This document shows, piece after piece, positions 46,403 to 56,589 of a stretch of DNA of 64,000 nt. Each line of letters opens with the position of its first letter. Position 1 is the stretch's first letter. Source of the DNA: Nectonema munidae (taxonomy: Eukaryota > Nematomorpha > Nectonematoida > Nectonematidae); contig JAUIRK010000097.1 of NCBI GenBank assembly GCA_030549495.1, positions 1,087,001-1,151,000 of the forward strand. Reading direction: 5' to 3'. A program made the translations under genes and the position numbers. The notes beneath the pieces were generated by a model. It searched no databases. It was not told the DNA's origin and worked only from the letters and a program-made list of their open reading frames with translations.

Positions 46403-47505
46403 GTAATCATAATTTTAATAATTTCAAGTAAAAAATTCCTAGTATAAGAGGCTAGATTTTTCAGTTATCTTTGGAATTGTTATCTAAATTTTTCTTTAGT
46501 ATACTTATGGTATTCTAATAACTCCACATCTTGGATTGAATACGATCAATAGATTATAACTCAAATATACAAGGGGTCCAAATTTGTGAAATTAAATATA
46601 GAAAATATTTAAAAGGAAACATTCAGCTAGAATAAAACATGAATATAAAAATTTATTTTATAAATTCTTATTATCGCCAGTTTCAGAATCATTGATTTCT
46701 TCAGCATATCCATCTTCACATTTTTCAGTAGATAATTCAGGTATAGATTTTGTATCATGCTTTTTATACTCTTTATATCTTATTATATTATTTGCTAATA
46801 TATATGGCTTACTATCTGTATATTCAGATACCTTGATAATTCCTTCAAGAAATAACCTTTCATTTTTTTCTAATTGATTAGGATAGTTCAAACGATTTAA
46901 CAAAAATTTTGATCTAACTTTTATTCGGTGAACTTCATTAATTATTTGTATTCCATCCATATCATCAGAAATCTGAGATCGAGTAGTCAAATTAATAAAC
47001 ATAAATGGATCCATACCTTCCTTATCAGAAATATAATGATCTTTAACACTACCTATAAGATTGATATTACAAAAATATCCAATATTTTTTTCTTTAAAAT
47101 TTGATGAAAGAGAACTGTGGTTTTTATTGAAGGCTAGCATTTTGACAGAAGGATGAAGCAAGATTCTAGAAAAAAGAGACATCTTAATAATTGAGGTAAA
47201 ATTAATTTAATAAATATTTTAATTGCCTTTCCAGATATAAAAGCTAAAAACAAAAATATCTTTTTTCAAAATTTAAACATAAAGATTAGGATATTATTTC
47301 TATTATGAAAATTTTTTATGGTTAATTCAGAAAGATTCATTACTCAAATTGATGTAATGAAAAAATTTCTGTTTTTCATAAATTTTGTTCTTAGAGGTTT
47401 CACCAAATAATTAAGTTTTTTGCAAGACAATAACTTAAATAGAGCATTTATTTTTGAAATCACTGAGTTTTAATATAGCGGATATCGCTCAATTATAATA
47501 TTATT
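46403..47505. repeat. Duplicated segment containing mtSSB copy B
   Basis: Partner of 34440-35510. It has about 60 extra bases just beyond the start codon side (near 47195-47255) and many substitutions. The shared flanks on both sides of the gene show a segmental DNA duplication, not two independent retrocopies. Confidence 0.85.
46658..47182 (-). CDS. Mitochondrial-type single-stranded DNA-binding protein, copy B
   Basis: 174 codons from ATG, no intron, same architecture as copy A: presequence-like start, OB-fold (INLIGSVKDHYISDKEG, MFINLTTRS, EVHRIKVRSK, LFLEGIIKVSEYTDSKP, LANNIIRYKEY) and an acidic tail. I count 21 substitutions and two compensating single-residue indels relative to copy A. 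Both frames remain open and the OB-fold core is the best conserved part, which suggests selection on both copies. Changes cluster in the presequence, the strand after VEG and the tail. One copy could be specialised or simply young; the sequence alone does not say. Confidence 0.72.
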   Translation of the reverse strand: MSLFSRILLHPSVKMLAFNKNHSSLSSNFKEKNIGYFCNINLIGSVKDHYISDKEGMDPFMFINLTTRSQISDDMDGIQIINEVHRIKVRSKFLLNRLNYPNQLEKNERLFLEGIIKVSEYTDSKPYILANNIIRYKEYKKHDTKSIPELSTEKCEDGYAEEINDSETGDNKNL

Positions 47506-47599
47506 AATAATATTTAAATAAATGGGAGAAACAACGAAATAAGAGTTAGAACATTCAATAAACATTTAACCATATTTTTTTATATTACTCCTAGTGCAA

Positions 47600-49300
47600 A
47601 ATTTCATTCTTTTATGCTCCAAAGTTCCATATTTTTTAAACATGTGGAATATTTGTTTGTCCTAGACATATATCAACAAACAAGACCTTTTATTAATTTT
47701 ACCTTTATTAATTCGAGTTTAAATTTCTTTTACTTTTATATCACATCATACACACATTTTCACATTTCTAACCCAAAACGTCACGTCACGATGATGCTCC
47801 ATAACCTATTAATAGCAAACCCCTTTAATGTGTTCATAGCTAATGAAATGACCATACCCTCTTTAATAATTAAAATATGAGATAACTCTTTCACACACCA
47901 ACAAAATCGAACAACTTTACCTTTCCCACATTCCACATATTCAAACACGCCTCAACATCTACATACGCACAAGTAACATCCCAATCCACCCACTAACCTT
48001 AAGAGTACACAATTACCCTCTCTACCAAAGCCCAAGCCCTCGCCAAAAAACGAGCCTACTCTTATTCCCTTTGACTAAAAGAAAGTTGCCTTCCTACAAA
48101 AAATAGTCAAAACTAATAAAAAATAAACTCACCATCTCTAATACACTATCTCAGGTAATAGCACCCTTTACTTTCAATTTTCAAGACTAGAATTAAAAAG
48201 ACTAGCTCTAAAACACTTCACAATAATGGAACTAAATCCGAAGATTTACATATTCTCAAACCTCAATTTAAACTCAGAAGTATAACCATAAGACTACTAC
48301 TCCTTTTGCTCTCTACACAGATTTGAGCAAAATCTCAACTTTAAATATTGGCATCTTAAATACGGTACGTCATAATGGAAATACAGGCACATATTCATAC
48401 ACCGCAATTCTTGAGCCAGTAATGCCAACCTTTCCAAGTACCTCGTTAAATCTTCTAAACTTATAGTCAATCACCACATTCTCACTCTAACTCTAGCAAA
48501 ACCATTACATCGTCAAGTCCAGAAGTGTTTAAAACACCACCACTCAACGAATAAATGCAAAGTCACAAAATACGCTCATTGCAGTAATCGTGACCACTTT
48601 ATAAAGTGGCATCTTTAAAACGATACCACAAAACTATTATTCTTCAATTGCTACAATTAGTACACCGCTACATCTAAATTATGCTAATTCCAAATTCAAC
48701 AAGCATGCCATATTCAAAATCAGCACAACCTTCTAATAAACAAATTTTTATGGTAAATATTCTTCACATAAATATAAAACACTCTAGTGGCGCTTCGGCA
48801 AAGCTATATAACATTCAAAATTCTAACTTTTTTGATGTTATATCTATAAACGAACCATACCAAAATCTCTCTATTAATTTGCCTAATTACTTACTATATA
48901 ACACTTCATCTTTATCCTTTTTTCTGCATGCTTCCCCATAAAGTTCCGAATTCATCATATGCCATTACCACGATTCTCTTCCCACAATTATTAATTTGTT
49001 TTTGTACACACCGAACCTCTCCACCTTCTTTTCGCAACCCTTTACTCGCCTCCCTCACATACATTAGCCATTCCTTCTGATTTCTCCAAATCACTAACTT
49101 GTCATGAAAATATCATTTGATTATCTCCAACGCTCGATCACACCTTTGGGACTAGTAAGCATATCGACGAGGACAACACACCATACACTGGCTCACGTAT
49201 CTCAAAACACTACCAACTACAACCCTCCATTTCTATCGATAATCTTTCCTCCAGGCTCAACCTCTTTTCATTTTTAACTCTCTAGCATCTTAATACTTGT
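47600..49300 (+). pseudogene. I-type LINE fragment, ORF1 to endonuclease
   Basis: Low-G, C-rich plus-strand sequence with broken frames. About 48515-48610 reads KCKVTKYAHCSNRDHFIKWH after a KHHHSTNKC piece, like the CCHC zinc knuckles that end LINE ORF1. At 48681-48941 the ORF2 start is open: FMVNILHINIKHSSGASAKL, then FFDVISINEPYQNLSINLPN, the first motifs of the apurinic-like endonuclease (N, E-P-Y). Around 49110-49270 further broken ORF2 sequence appears (HTFG, HIDEDNTPYTGS, LQPSISIDNLSSRLNLFSF). RT is missing. Confidence 0.7.
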
Positions 49301-49561
49301 TTTAAGTCAAAAACTTTCCAAAAAAGTAGCTTACTTCAATAAAATATATACACTTTAATAAACCGTATTTGAATTTATTAATATAAAATACTTTATTGTG
49401 TATTTTATTTATTTGATATTCGTAGGTAAATATGAATTTTAATATTATTTTATTTCATGCAAGTGTTGAAGTTTTTCTTATTTTAGTTGTATAACATAAA
49501 TTTTTTTTTAATTATTTAAAAATTTTACAAACAACTTTTTTTTAGTTTAAAAAAATTATTA

Positions 49562-50035
49562 TGTAATTTCCTATTATTTCACTATGCGTCAAAACTCTCA
49601 ATTGCCCACTATCTAATTTCTACGAACTACTTTCATATCCAAACCCTTCAGTGCCCTAAACTCTCTTATTATCTTCATAGAGTCGAACTTGCTATCTCCG
49701 AACACAGAGACTTCTTACATCACTGTTAAAAAAACTAAGAAAAAGAAAATTTACACAATTAACTAAACTATTTTCTTGTATTTAAGACCTATATTCTTAA
49801 ACACACACCTATTACCTTCGCTCAATCAATCACTCTTTAACTTCCACCTTAAAAATCCAGCTTTCTACACTTCAAACTCCTTCAACAACTAACCAATTTC
49901 TCCAGTCTCCCACTCTTAATCAATTTGCAAGCCAAACAATTACAATTTTCCCAAACTTCAATACCCTTTCAAGCATTTCACAAGCATATGGAAAAGTCCG
50001 ATTGTGCTTAGATATTTCTTCCTACCTACCGACAT
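49562..50035 (+). pseudogene. I-type LINE 3' end, plus strand
   Basis: Translation around 49590-49730 (SIAHYLISTNYFHIQTLQC, HRVELAISEHRDFLHHC) is colinear with the C-terminus of the minus-strand LINE at 51240-51400. The 3' end, CACAAGCATATGG ... TTCCTACCTACC near 50020, matches that element's tail. Together with 47600-49300 this is one internally deleted copy; 49320-49560 between them is AT-rich filler. Confidence 0.75.
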
Positions 50036-50054
50036 ATTTTAAGATACATGAATT

Positions 50055-50710
50055 ATGAAGCTTCTAAAAAATGAAATTTTGTTAACGAGTATTACTTGCA
50101 ACGAATGTAAAAGACATTTTCATTTCTCATGTCAAAGACACAGTGTTGTTGAAGCGTATTTTTTTATTTCCTATAGTTGTTTTATTTGTTCATTATGGTT
50201 TCCAAGTTATAACAATTTTATTTTACTTCCGCCTTGAAAAGACTATTTCTACAATTTGGAAAATATTTTGAACAAAAATTACATTTTGTAAAGGAAAATC
50301 TACTAATGAAACATGATAAAACGCTAATGAAAAATATGGATTGATGGAAAACTTTTCAAAAAATTGTATTGATGAAGTTTCACTCTTATTTTATTCTTCT
50401 CGTAGTGAATAATCTTTATATATCACAGGAGATGGCAATTGTCTTTTTAACACATTGTCATTATTATTATTGGGAAACGAATATCTTCTAAGTGAGATAA
50501 GGGTTAAAACAACCATCGAGCTTAATCTCCTTAAAGAATTTATACAGAAGTAGGTGAAAAAACGGGAATATGAAAGGTTTTACCTGAAATCAATCAAGAA
50601 TGTAAAACCATTTCTATTGATACAAGACTCAGGAAGAGTTTCTAATAAAACTCAATTGAATAAAAATACTATATTTCAATGGATGAAACATATTTTACTT
50701 TAAATAGGCC
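50055..50710 (+). pseudogene. PHD-finger plus OTU-domain relic
   Basis: A frame at 50055-50237 has CNECKRHFHFSCQ followed by SYSCFICS, a PHD-type zinc-finger pattern (C-x2-C ... H-x2-C ... C-x2-C). After broken frames, about 50428-50545 reads ITGDGNCLFNTLSLLLLGNE, then EIRVKTTIELNLLKEFIQK and a stop. GDGNCLF is the catalytic Asp/Cys signature of OTU-type cysteine proteases (deubiquitinases). PHD and OTU modules occur together in several uncharacterised transposon-associated proteins of animals; which element this belonged to is unclear. The catalytic His part was not found. Confidence 0.6.
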
Positions 50711-50838
50711 TAAGCAACTTTAAAAGGCTACAAAACTACAAAAGTGAAAAAGTAAGCTTTATTTTTAAAATTTTGTTATTTAATTTTAACTTTTTCAATC
50801 CCCAATGCTCCCAATTCTTGAAAACAAATTCACCAAAA

Positions 50839-50912
50839 CTGTGCCATCTTAAGCATAATACGAGCATATAGTCTTACGACTGATAGTGCTTTGATATCTC
50901 CAACCAACCAGG
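50839..50912 (+). repeat. Solo SINE/LINE tail
   Basis: AAGCATAATACGAGCATATA then GTGCTTTGATATCTCCAACC with CAAC repeats, as at the end of the SINE at 43040-43218. The tRNA-like head is missing. Confidence 0.7.
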
Positions 50913-50991
50913 TATAGAAGAAAGAATTGATGATATCACATGAATTAAATAATTCACAAATTGATAAAAAAAATTTATGGAAATAAAACAT

Positions 50992-52862
50992 GATGTAGGT
51001 AGGAAGAAATATCAAAGCACTACCGGACTCCATATGCTTGCGAAATGCTTGAAAAGGTATAAAGTTGAAGTTCGATAGAATTGTATTGATTTGGCTTGTG
51101 AATTGATTAGGAATGAGGGACTTTGGAAAAATTGGTTAGTTTTTGAGGGAGTTTGAAGTGTAGAAAGCTGGATTTTTGAGGTGGTAGTTGAAGGATGATA
51201 TTTTTGTAGATTTTTTTTTAAATGTCAGTTTATGTGGTATGAGAAGTCTCTTGGAGATTGCAAGTTTGACTCTATAAAGATAATGAGAGAGTTTAGGGCA
51301 TTGCGGAGATTCGGATATGAAAGTAGTTCGTAGAAATTAGATGGTGGGCGATTGAAAGTTTTGACGGATAGTGAAAGAAATGAAGTTCTTGCGTGGTTGT
51401 AGTGGCAGCAGGAAAGTGGAAGATGATGACGTGTTTCTTGTTGGCAGTTGAATCTACATAGATTGCTTGGTGATTTTTTGATGCGGTAGAGATAGGAGTT
51501 GCAGGGGCAGTGTCCAGATAGCCATCTGATTAGCGGTCGTGGTGGGAAAAATTTTACCAAATGTCCAGAATTTGCTTTGGATTGTTTATATGTTGGAAGA
51601 AAATGGAGGGTGAGGATTGGATGAGTTCTTGTCTAAGGTATTGAGTGTTAGTTCTAAGTAGAGGGGTATAGGTTTCTAGGAGAAATGAGGTAACCGGGAT
51701 ATAAAGTGTATTTGGGGGTACTTTTTTAGCTAGCTTATCTACATAAGTGTTTTCAAGAATGTTTGAGTAAGCTGGGCATCAGTAGAGGTGTATTTCAAAG
51801 TAATTTGATAAGTAAGTGAGTTTAGAAACAAGGGTGTATGTTAAGAATGGGATGTTGTGTTTGAGGCTTAGGTCTTTGATGATGTTTTGTGAGTCTGTAA
51901 AGAAGTGTAGTGTGTTGTAATGTCTAAAGGAAAACTAATTTTTGCTTATGTAATCGCAAGCATGTAGAAGTACATAGCATTCACCACTATATATTGGAAG
52001 AGAGGGATCAATGGCAGAGTAAACTTTTTGAGTAAATAGGGAAATGAGAAGGGCCTTTGAAGAGTGCAAAAGCATCGGAAGGTTTGTTTGCGGTTTTTGA
52101 GCTATCTAGGAATATTCTTAATGAAGTTGAGCTAAAGTTGGAGCGGGTCGTAATTAGAAGTTTAGCGATGGATTTGATGAAACAGTTGTGAAGAGAGAAA
52201 GGTAATGGTGAGGAAGGGTGAAATAAATGTAGTGAATTGATTTTGTGTTGGATGAGAATGTTGTTGAGTGAAGAAGAAAATTGTTGGAGTAAGGATTTGT
52301 AGTAAGTTTGAGAGGGAGAAATTTGAGTGTTATAGAAATAAAAGGACTAAAGATAAGAATTTGGTTCGATGGGTGTCATGATATATTTTTTGGTAACAGT
52401 TTGAGATGAAGGGTTAGAGGAAAGCAGTTCGTGAAGAATTCTAAGATTCTAGTAGGGGAGGTTTTGTAGGCCCAGATAATTGTGATGAGGCAAAGGCGGT
52501 GGATTTTATTTAGATAGGTCAGTAATGAGGGGTAGTTTAATGATAGGCCACATGAAAGAATGCCATACTCAAGCGTAGGTAGGATGATTGATTTGTATAT
52601 AACAGATGAGTGTTGAATACTTAGGCCTTATTTATAAGATATAATTTTACTAAGAGAGAAAAGAGTTGAAGATAGTTTGTGGTATAGGTTTTTGAAGTTG
52701 GATGACCATTTGAGGTTTGATTTAAAGGTGAGCCCTAAATATTTCCTGGAGGAAGATGTTTGGATGAGGATATCGCTGGATGTTAATAGTGGGAGGTGAG
52801 GGGTATGCGTTCGTATGAAGAGTATAAGAGTTGATTTTGTTCCGTTAAATTTTACTTTTAAG
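50992..52862 (-). pseudogene. I-type LINE, RT end, RNase H and C-terminus
   Basis: Minus strand, 3' half of an element split by a retroelement insertion. From 52855: NGTKSTLILF, SSRKYLGLTFKSNLKWSSNF, SVIYKSIILPTLEYGILSCG, KIHRLCLI (RT thumb region). Near 52010-51660: FTDSQNIIKDLSLKHNIPFL, LTYLSNYFEIHLYWCPAYSN, YVDKLAKKVP, the RNase H catalytic pattern (TDSQ, D-LAK). At 51560-51225: LIRWLSGHCPCNSYLYRIKK, NLCRFNCQQETRHHLPLSCC, the Cys-rich C-terminal segment. RNase H places it near the I group. It ends GTGCTTTGATATTTC and CTAC repeats near 50992. Multiple stops. Confidence 0.85.
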
Positions 52863-52880
52863 TAAGTAAGTAAGTAAGTT
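52858..52880 (+). repeat. (TAAG)n / (CTTA)n tract
   Basis: Five AAGT units, which read as (CTTA)n on the minus strand just after an AATAAA (CAATAAAC). The tract separates the RT retroelement from the LINE and looks like a LINE-style 3' tail. Confidence 0.7.
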
Positions 52881-52885
52881 TATTG

Positions 52886-54270
52886 TCATATTAAAGATAG
52901 AAAAATTGGAAAAGTGAAAAAAAAACCAAGGAGACATATTAAAACATTTGAAATGATATAAAAATTAACAATAGGGGGTATCTTCATTTGCCTTGCTTTA
53001 AGGTCGATGATAACGCCTAGGTACGAAATCGTTTGTGTCGGGTGAATTTGGGATTTTTGAGTGTTAATCAGGATCCCACATTCTGAGGTGAGAAATTTCA
53101 CGAACTTCGGGACCATAACTTCCAACGATTCTTTCGTTTCCCCCAGGATTAAGAAGTCGTCGAGGTATAGAATGATGGATAATTGGGTATGAGAATTCCT
53201 TTCTAAGAAAACCCCTTTAAGAGCCTTGAGGGTGGCTTGGAGCACTGCCGGCGAAAAGTTTGCCCCCATTGGCAGTCGGTTGAATTTATACCATTCTTTT
53301 TTCTTTCCTTGGATGCAGAAGGCAGTTTGCCAAGATCGGGCGATGCGTATCCCGTAAAAGGCATCTTTAAGGTCCAGCCGGGATGCCCATTTCCAGTTTT
53401 CGGGGATATTGCGAAGCATGAAGGGGGCCGTGAGCTTTAGCTTTGGAGTTTTAAAGAGCTCCGAAGAAAAGGCAAAGTTGGCCACGAGACGCATTTTCCC
53501 TTCGTTTTTGGGAACCAAAAAACACGAGCTTGCTATTTTGATTTGGTTAGTAGGTGCAATTATGCCTTCTTTAATTAGCTTGGGGAGCACCTGGGTGTTG
53601 ATAAAGCTTATTTGACTTTGTGGCGGAAGCGAGAATTTAGAGAACGAACCAAATTTCTCGTTTGATGAGATGTGTGGCACGTAGCCATGGGCCAGGATTT
53701 TCCGGATCTTTTTGTTTCTCAGGTCGTGCGGGCTTTTGAAGGTTGGGCAGGAACATGTGAAACTAGGATTTTCCGGTAATTCTAGGCTTGTGGTATCTTT
53801 GAGAAAAGTTGATACGCAATCCTTTAAGACCGTGGATAAGAAGAAAGATTCAATAGGAAAATCCGGGTTCGGGTTTTCGCTGCCGGCTTCGGTCTTTATA
53901 GAGGAGATCTCTGGGTCGCCTTCCTTGATTTGGTTTCTGTCGGGGTCCTGGGACCCGATTTCCACCTTAAGGGAGGTGGACTCATCTTGGTCGGTTGCTT
54001 TGATGAGCACGGGCTCGCCCGAATCGGGCCCCTCTGGAGGGTCGGTGCCATCCTCCTCTTGGTCTCCTGAGAGGACGGTGGTAAAGATCTTTCTCCATTG
54101 TTCGGGAGTGAGTGAATCTTTGTTGTCGAGATAGTTCCTAACAAATTCTTCCCATGTTGACAATTCGTTGTTAGCGGGTGGAGTGATCAGGAAAAAGTAA
54201 CCCAAAGGTTTGTGTAAACCGCTTATAGGATTTGTCACAAAGAGAGAAGAGAAAAAAAAATCGAATGTCT
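52886..54270 (-). CDS. Retroelement polyprotein with unusual RT, copy 2 (partial)
   Basis: One open minus-strand frame of about 450 codons, stop at 52886; the start is unclear (stop-bounded near 54285, no ATG at the front). The N-terminal region holds SLTPEQWRKIFTTVLSG, homologous to FNKTEWRKIFSDIL of copy 1, then an acidic Ser/Pro-rich linker. The RT follows: CFLVPKNEGKMRLVANFAFS, SRLDLKDAFYGIRIARSW (motif A), YKFNRLPMGANFSPAVLQAT (motif B), IILYLDDFLILGE (motif C) and ISYLGVIIDLKARQMKIPP. After KIPP the frame changes to hydrophobic codons, so the RNase H end is lost. The coding region is much richer in GC than its surroundings. It sits inside the minus-strand LINE. Motif B (LPMGA-x-FSP) differs from the LPFGL form usual in Ty3- or DIRS-type RTs. 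Confidence 0.8.
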
Positions 54271-54291
54271 AGCTAAAAAAATAAATAAGGA

Positions 54292-54645
54292 CTAGTTGAA
54301 AGAACTCAAGCATATGTAACAGTTTTTTTCGTTGCAGGGACCTTGCTGTGCATATTGGGAAATAACGTAGTTTTTAAATAATTTTTTGAACTTTTTGATT
54401 GACGAGCCAGATTCAGATAGAAGCATTCTGTTTTCTTCATAAAAGACTACAACTTTATGTTTCACACACAAAACAGATAAAGCAAGTCGATAGGATGGTT
54501 TCACCAAAGTTAACACAGTTCTAAAGGAATATTTATCATTGGTAGTGTAAGTGATTAAATTTTGAAAATGTTGATGAGGAGAGTCAAGACATGAGAGGAG
54601 AAAAGTGCCAACTCTTTGCAGATACAAGTCTTTGAGTCTGATCAA
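54292..54645 (-). CDS. Unrecognised open frame between LINE and retroelement
   Basis: 117 codons, minus strand: RLKDLYLQRVGTFLLSCLD, TVLTLVKPSYRLALSVLC, KKFKKLFKNYVISQYAQQG and PCNEKNCYICLSSFN at the end, where two Cys-x-x-x-x-Cys-x-x-Cys-like positions could suggest a metal site. It lies between the LINE RT (ending near 54776) and the retroelement. It may be the 5' part of the retroelement or a third element. No ATG-based start is certain. Confidence 0.25.
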   Translation of the reverse strand: MIRLKDLYLQRVGTFLLSCLDSPHQHFQNLITYTTNDKYSFRTVLTLVKPSYRLALSVLCVKHKVVVFYEENRMLLSESGSSIKKFKKLFKNYVISQYAQQGPCNEKNCYICLSSFN

Positions 54646-54775
54646 GTTGAACCTGAGAAAGTTAATGAATCGGCTACAAAAGTTAACGTGTTAAAGAGAG
54701 AGTTGATGTTCATTATGTTTTCTTTTTGAGAATTTGAGGTAAAGATGAAGGTTACATTGAAAGAAGGCTGAATTG

Positions 54776-55505
54776 TTAGTTAATATATCTAATAGCGGGT
54801 TTATAAATATAATCCAGAGGATACCGGAGAGGCATCCACCTTGTGGCGTGGATAGTGAGAGGGAATGAATGGCAACTAGAGAATTGTTTTTGAATATAAG
54901 ACATTGATTTGAAGGCTAATTTTGAATGAATTTTAAGAGATAATTGGGGCATTTTTGTCGGATCATTTTGAAAATGATAGCAGGATGCCATACTGAATTG
55001 AAGGCGTTGTTGATGTCTAAAAAGAGGGTGGATGATGTTAATTTGGAAGATAGTTTTGTTTCGAAGTAGGAGGAGAGTCTATATAGAGCGGATTCTGGTC
55101 TTTTTTGTGGGAGGTATGCAAATTGGAAGGGACTAATTTTGTTAGATGTGGTGATGTGAAAGAGAAACCTTTTGCGTAGAATTTTTTCAAAGATTTTTCC
55201 TAAAGTAGAAAGGATGGTAATTGGTTGCCAGTTGGTTATGAGGTCTAAGTCCTTGTTGGGTTTAGAAAGTAAAATAAGCTTACCTCTTTTCCAGATAGAT
55301 GGGAAAAAGGAGAATTTTAGGCAACTGTTATTTAATTCTAAGAGATATTGTGAATATAAAGGGAAGGATTTTATGATATGTTTTGTGGTTATAAGATCAA
55401 GGCTTGGAGATGATTTAGGATTTTGATTATTTATAGCCAAGGCTAATTCCGCTAGATTTACTGGAAGAAAAGTTTGGGATGAGTTTAGGGATGAGAAGGA
55501 GGAGA
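54776..55505 (-). pseudogene. I-type LINE, RT N-terminal half
   Basis: Minus strand, open from 55440 to 54916: SIWKRGKLILLSKPNKDLDL, TNWQPITILSTLGKIFEKIL, SPFQFAYLPQKRPESALYRL, TLFLDINNAFNSVWHPAII (motif A). After a stop it continues STPQGGCLSGILWIIFINPL (motif B) to about 54776; the ADD motif is lost. Continues as 52862-50992 beyond the inserted material. Sequence right of 55440 retains broken LINE frames to about 55505. Confidence 0.85.
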
Positions 55506-55509
55506 CATT

Positions 55510-56583
55510 TTCGCGTATAGAGTTGTTTACTATTTTATAAGATGTATGAGAATCCTGAGGGAAAAGCCTTGAAAGAAAGGATGGGTTGATTAAAGTGTCG
55601 TTGGAAATAATTCCTCAAAATCTTTAAAAGTCTTACAATCTTTATGTCTAAGATAAAAAAAAATAGAGTTTAAACTGGTTGATGTGAATTTTAATTAAAA
55701 GAGATCACGACCCTTCCTATAAGGGGATGGGAAATTGAAAAAAATCCAGGTCTGTCAATTCGAAGCGAAAAATAATTAAAAGGCAAAAAATAAAGGGAAA
55801 ACAAAATTAAATTTAATGTCCAAGATTCAAAAACGCTGAAAGGCAGATTTTAACACTCGTACAACATTTTGAGCATCTTCTTTGGCTTATGGGATGTCAA
55901 TCATTCGATTAAAACATCTTTTCTTTGTGATTAACGATGTGTTGAGAGACTAAAAAGTTAAAAGAAAACATTTTGTAGTATTGCTGTCGGACGCCGTAAT
56001 CAAAAATATTTATTGTGCAAATCTTTGAATTTATTTCATCTAAAAATTTAAAAAAATGGGAGTAAATGCATTGTATATTATAAAATAGCATGCGGCCCAT
56101 TACAAGCAGATTTGTGGCCCACACAGATTACAGTATTATTAATTATAATTTTATGTATAAGTGTAGATTTAGACTTCTCAGAGAACTAGGTTGACTGATT
56201 TTCACTTATCATCTCTTATAAAAGTTCGCACTGCACAGAAATTTCAGCCAGACATAGCAAAGATTGTCAATAACAAGAGGTGTCAAGCCTCGCGACAGGA
56301 ACATGTAAAGTATTTGAATAATTAATAATAAATGTTTATTTTGAACTATTGTAATTTATGTGCATTTGTAGTTCATTCAAATACATGTGGGCGATGTATG
56401 TTGCCTTATAAACTTTTTTTATATTAAAATAAAGAACAGATTTATATCCTTGCTAATTTTTTAATTAAATTATTACATGTTTCTAAGTTAAAAGTAAAAT
56501 ATTCTGCAATAATTTTTATTGAACAACTTTAAATATAATTGTAGGAGTGCCGCCCTCATGGGACTCCGAGTTTGACATGCCTG
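55510..56583 (+). pseudogene. hAT 3' remnant (transposase C-terminus and terminus)
   Basis: At about 56222-56325 the plus strand reads KVRTAQKFQPDIAKIVNNKR then CQASRQEHVKYLNN and a stop, matching the very C-terminus of ZBED/GTF2I-repeat-type hAT transposases (LR-x-x-T-x-x-x-PDI-x-x-(L/I)V). The terminus GAGTTTGACATGCCTG at 56568-56583 is a typical right end of this hAT lineage (inverted: CAGGCATGTCAAACTC). Sequence from 55510 to 56200 shows no clear coding. Confidence 0.6.
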
Positions 56584-56589
56584 TTATAG

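Noticed and set aside
34693-47182. Bacterial or viral origin for the SSB genes
   Set aside because: Presequence-like start, AATAAA signal and surrounding animal transposons favour a nuclear gene for a mitochondrial protein.
53712-54134. 140-residue plus-strand frame opposite the retroelement
   Set aside because: It is the antisense shadow of the long minus-strand RT polyprotein, which carries the real motifs.
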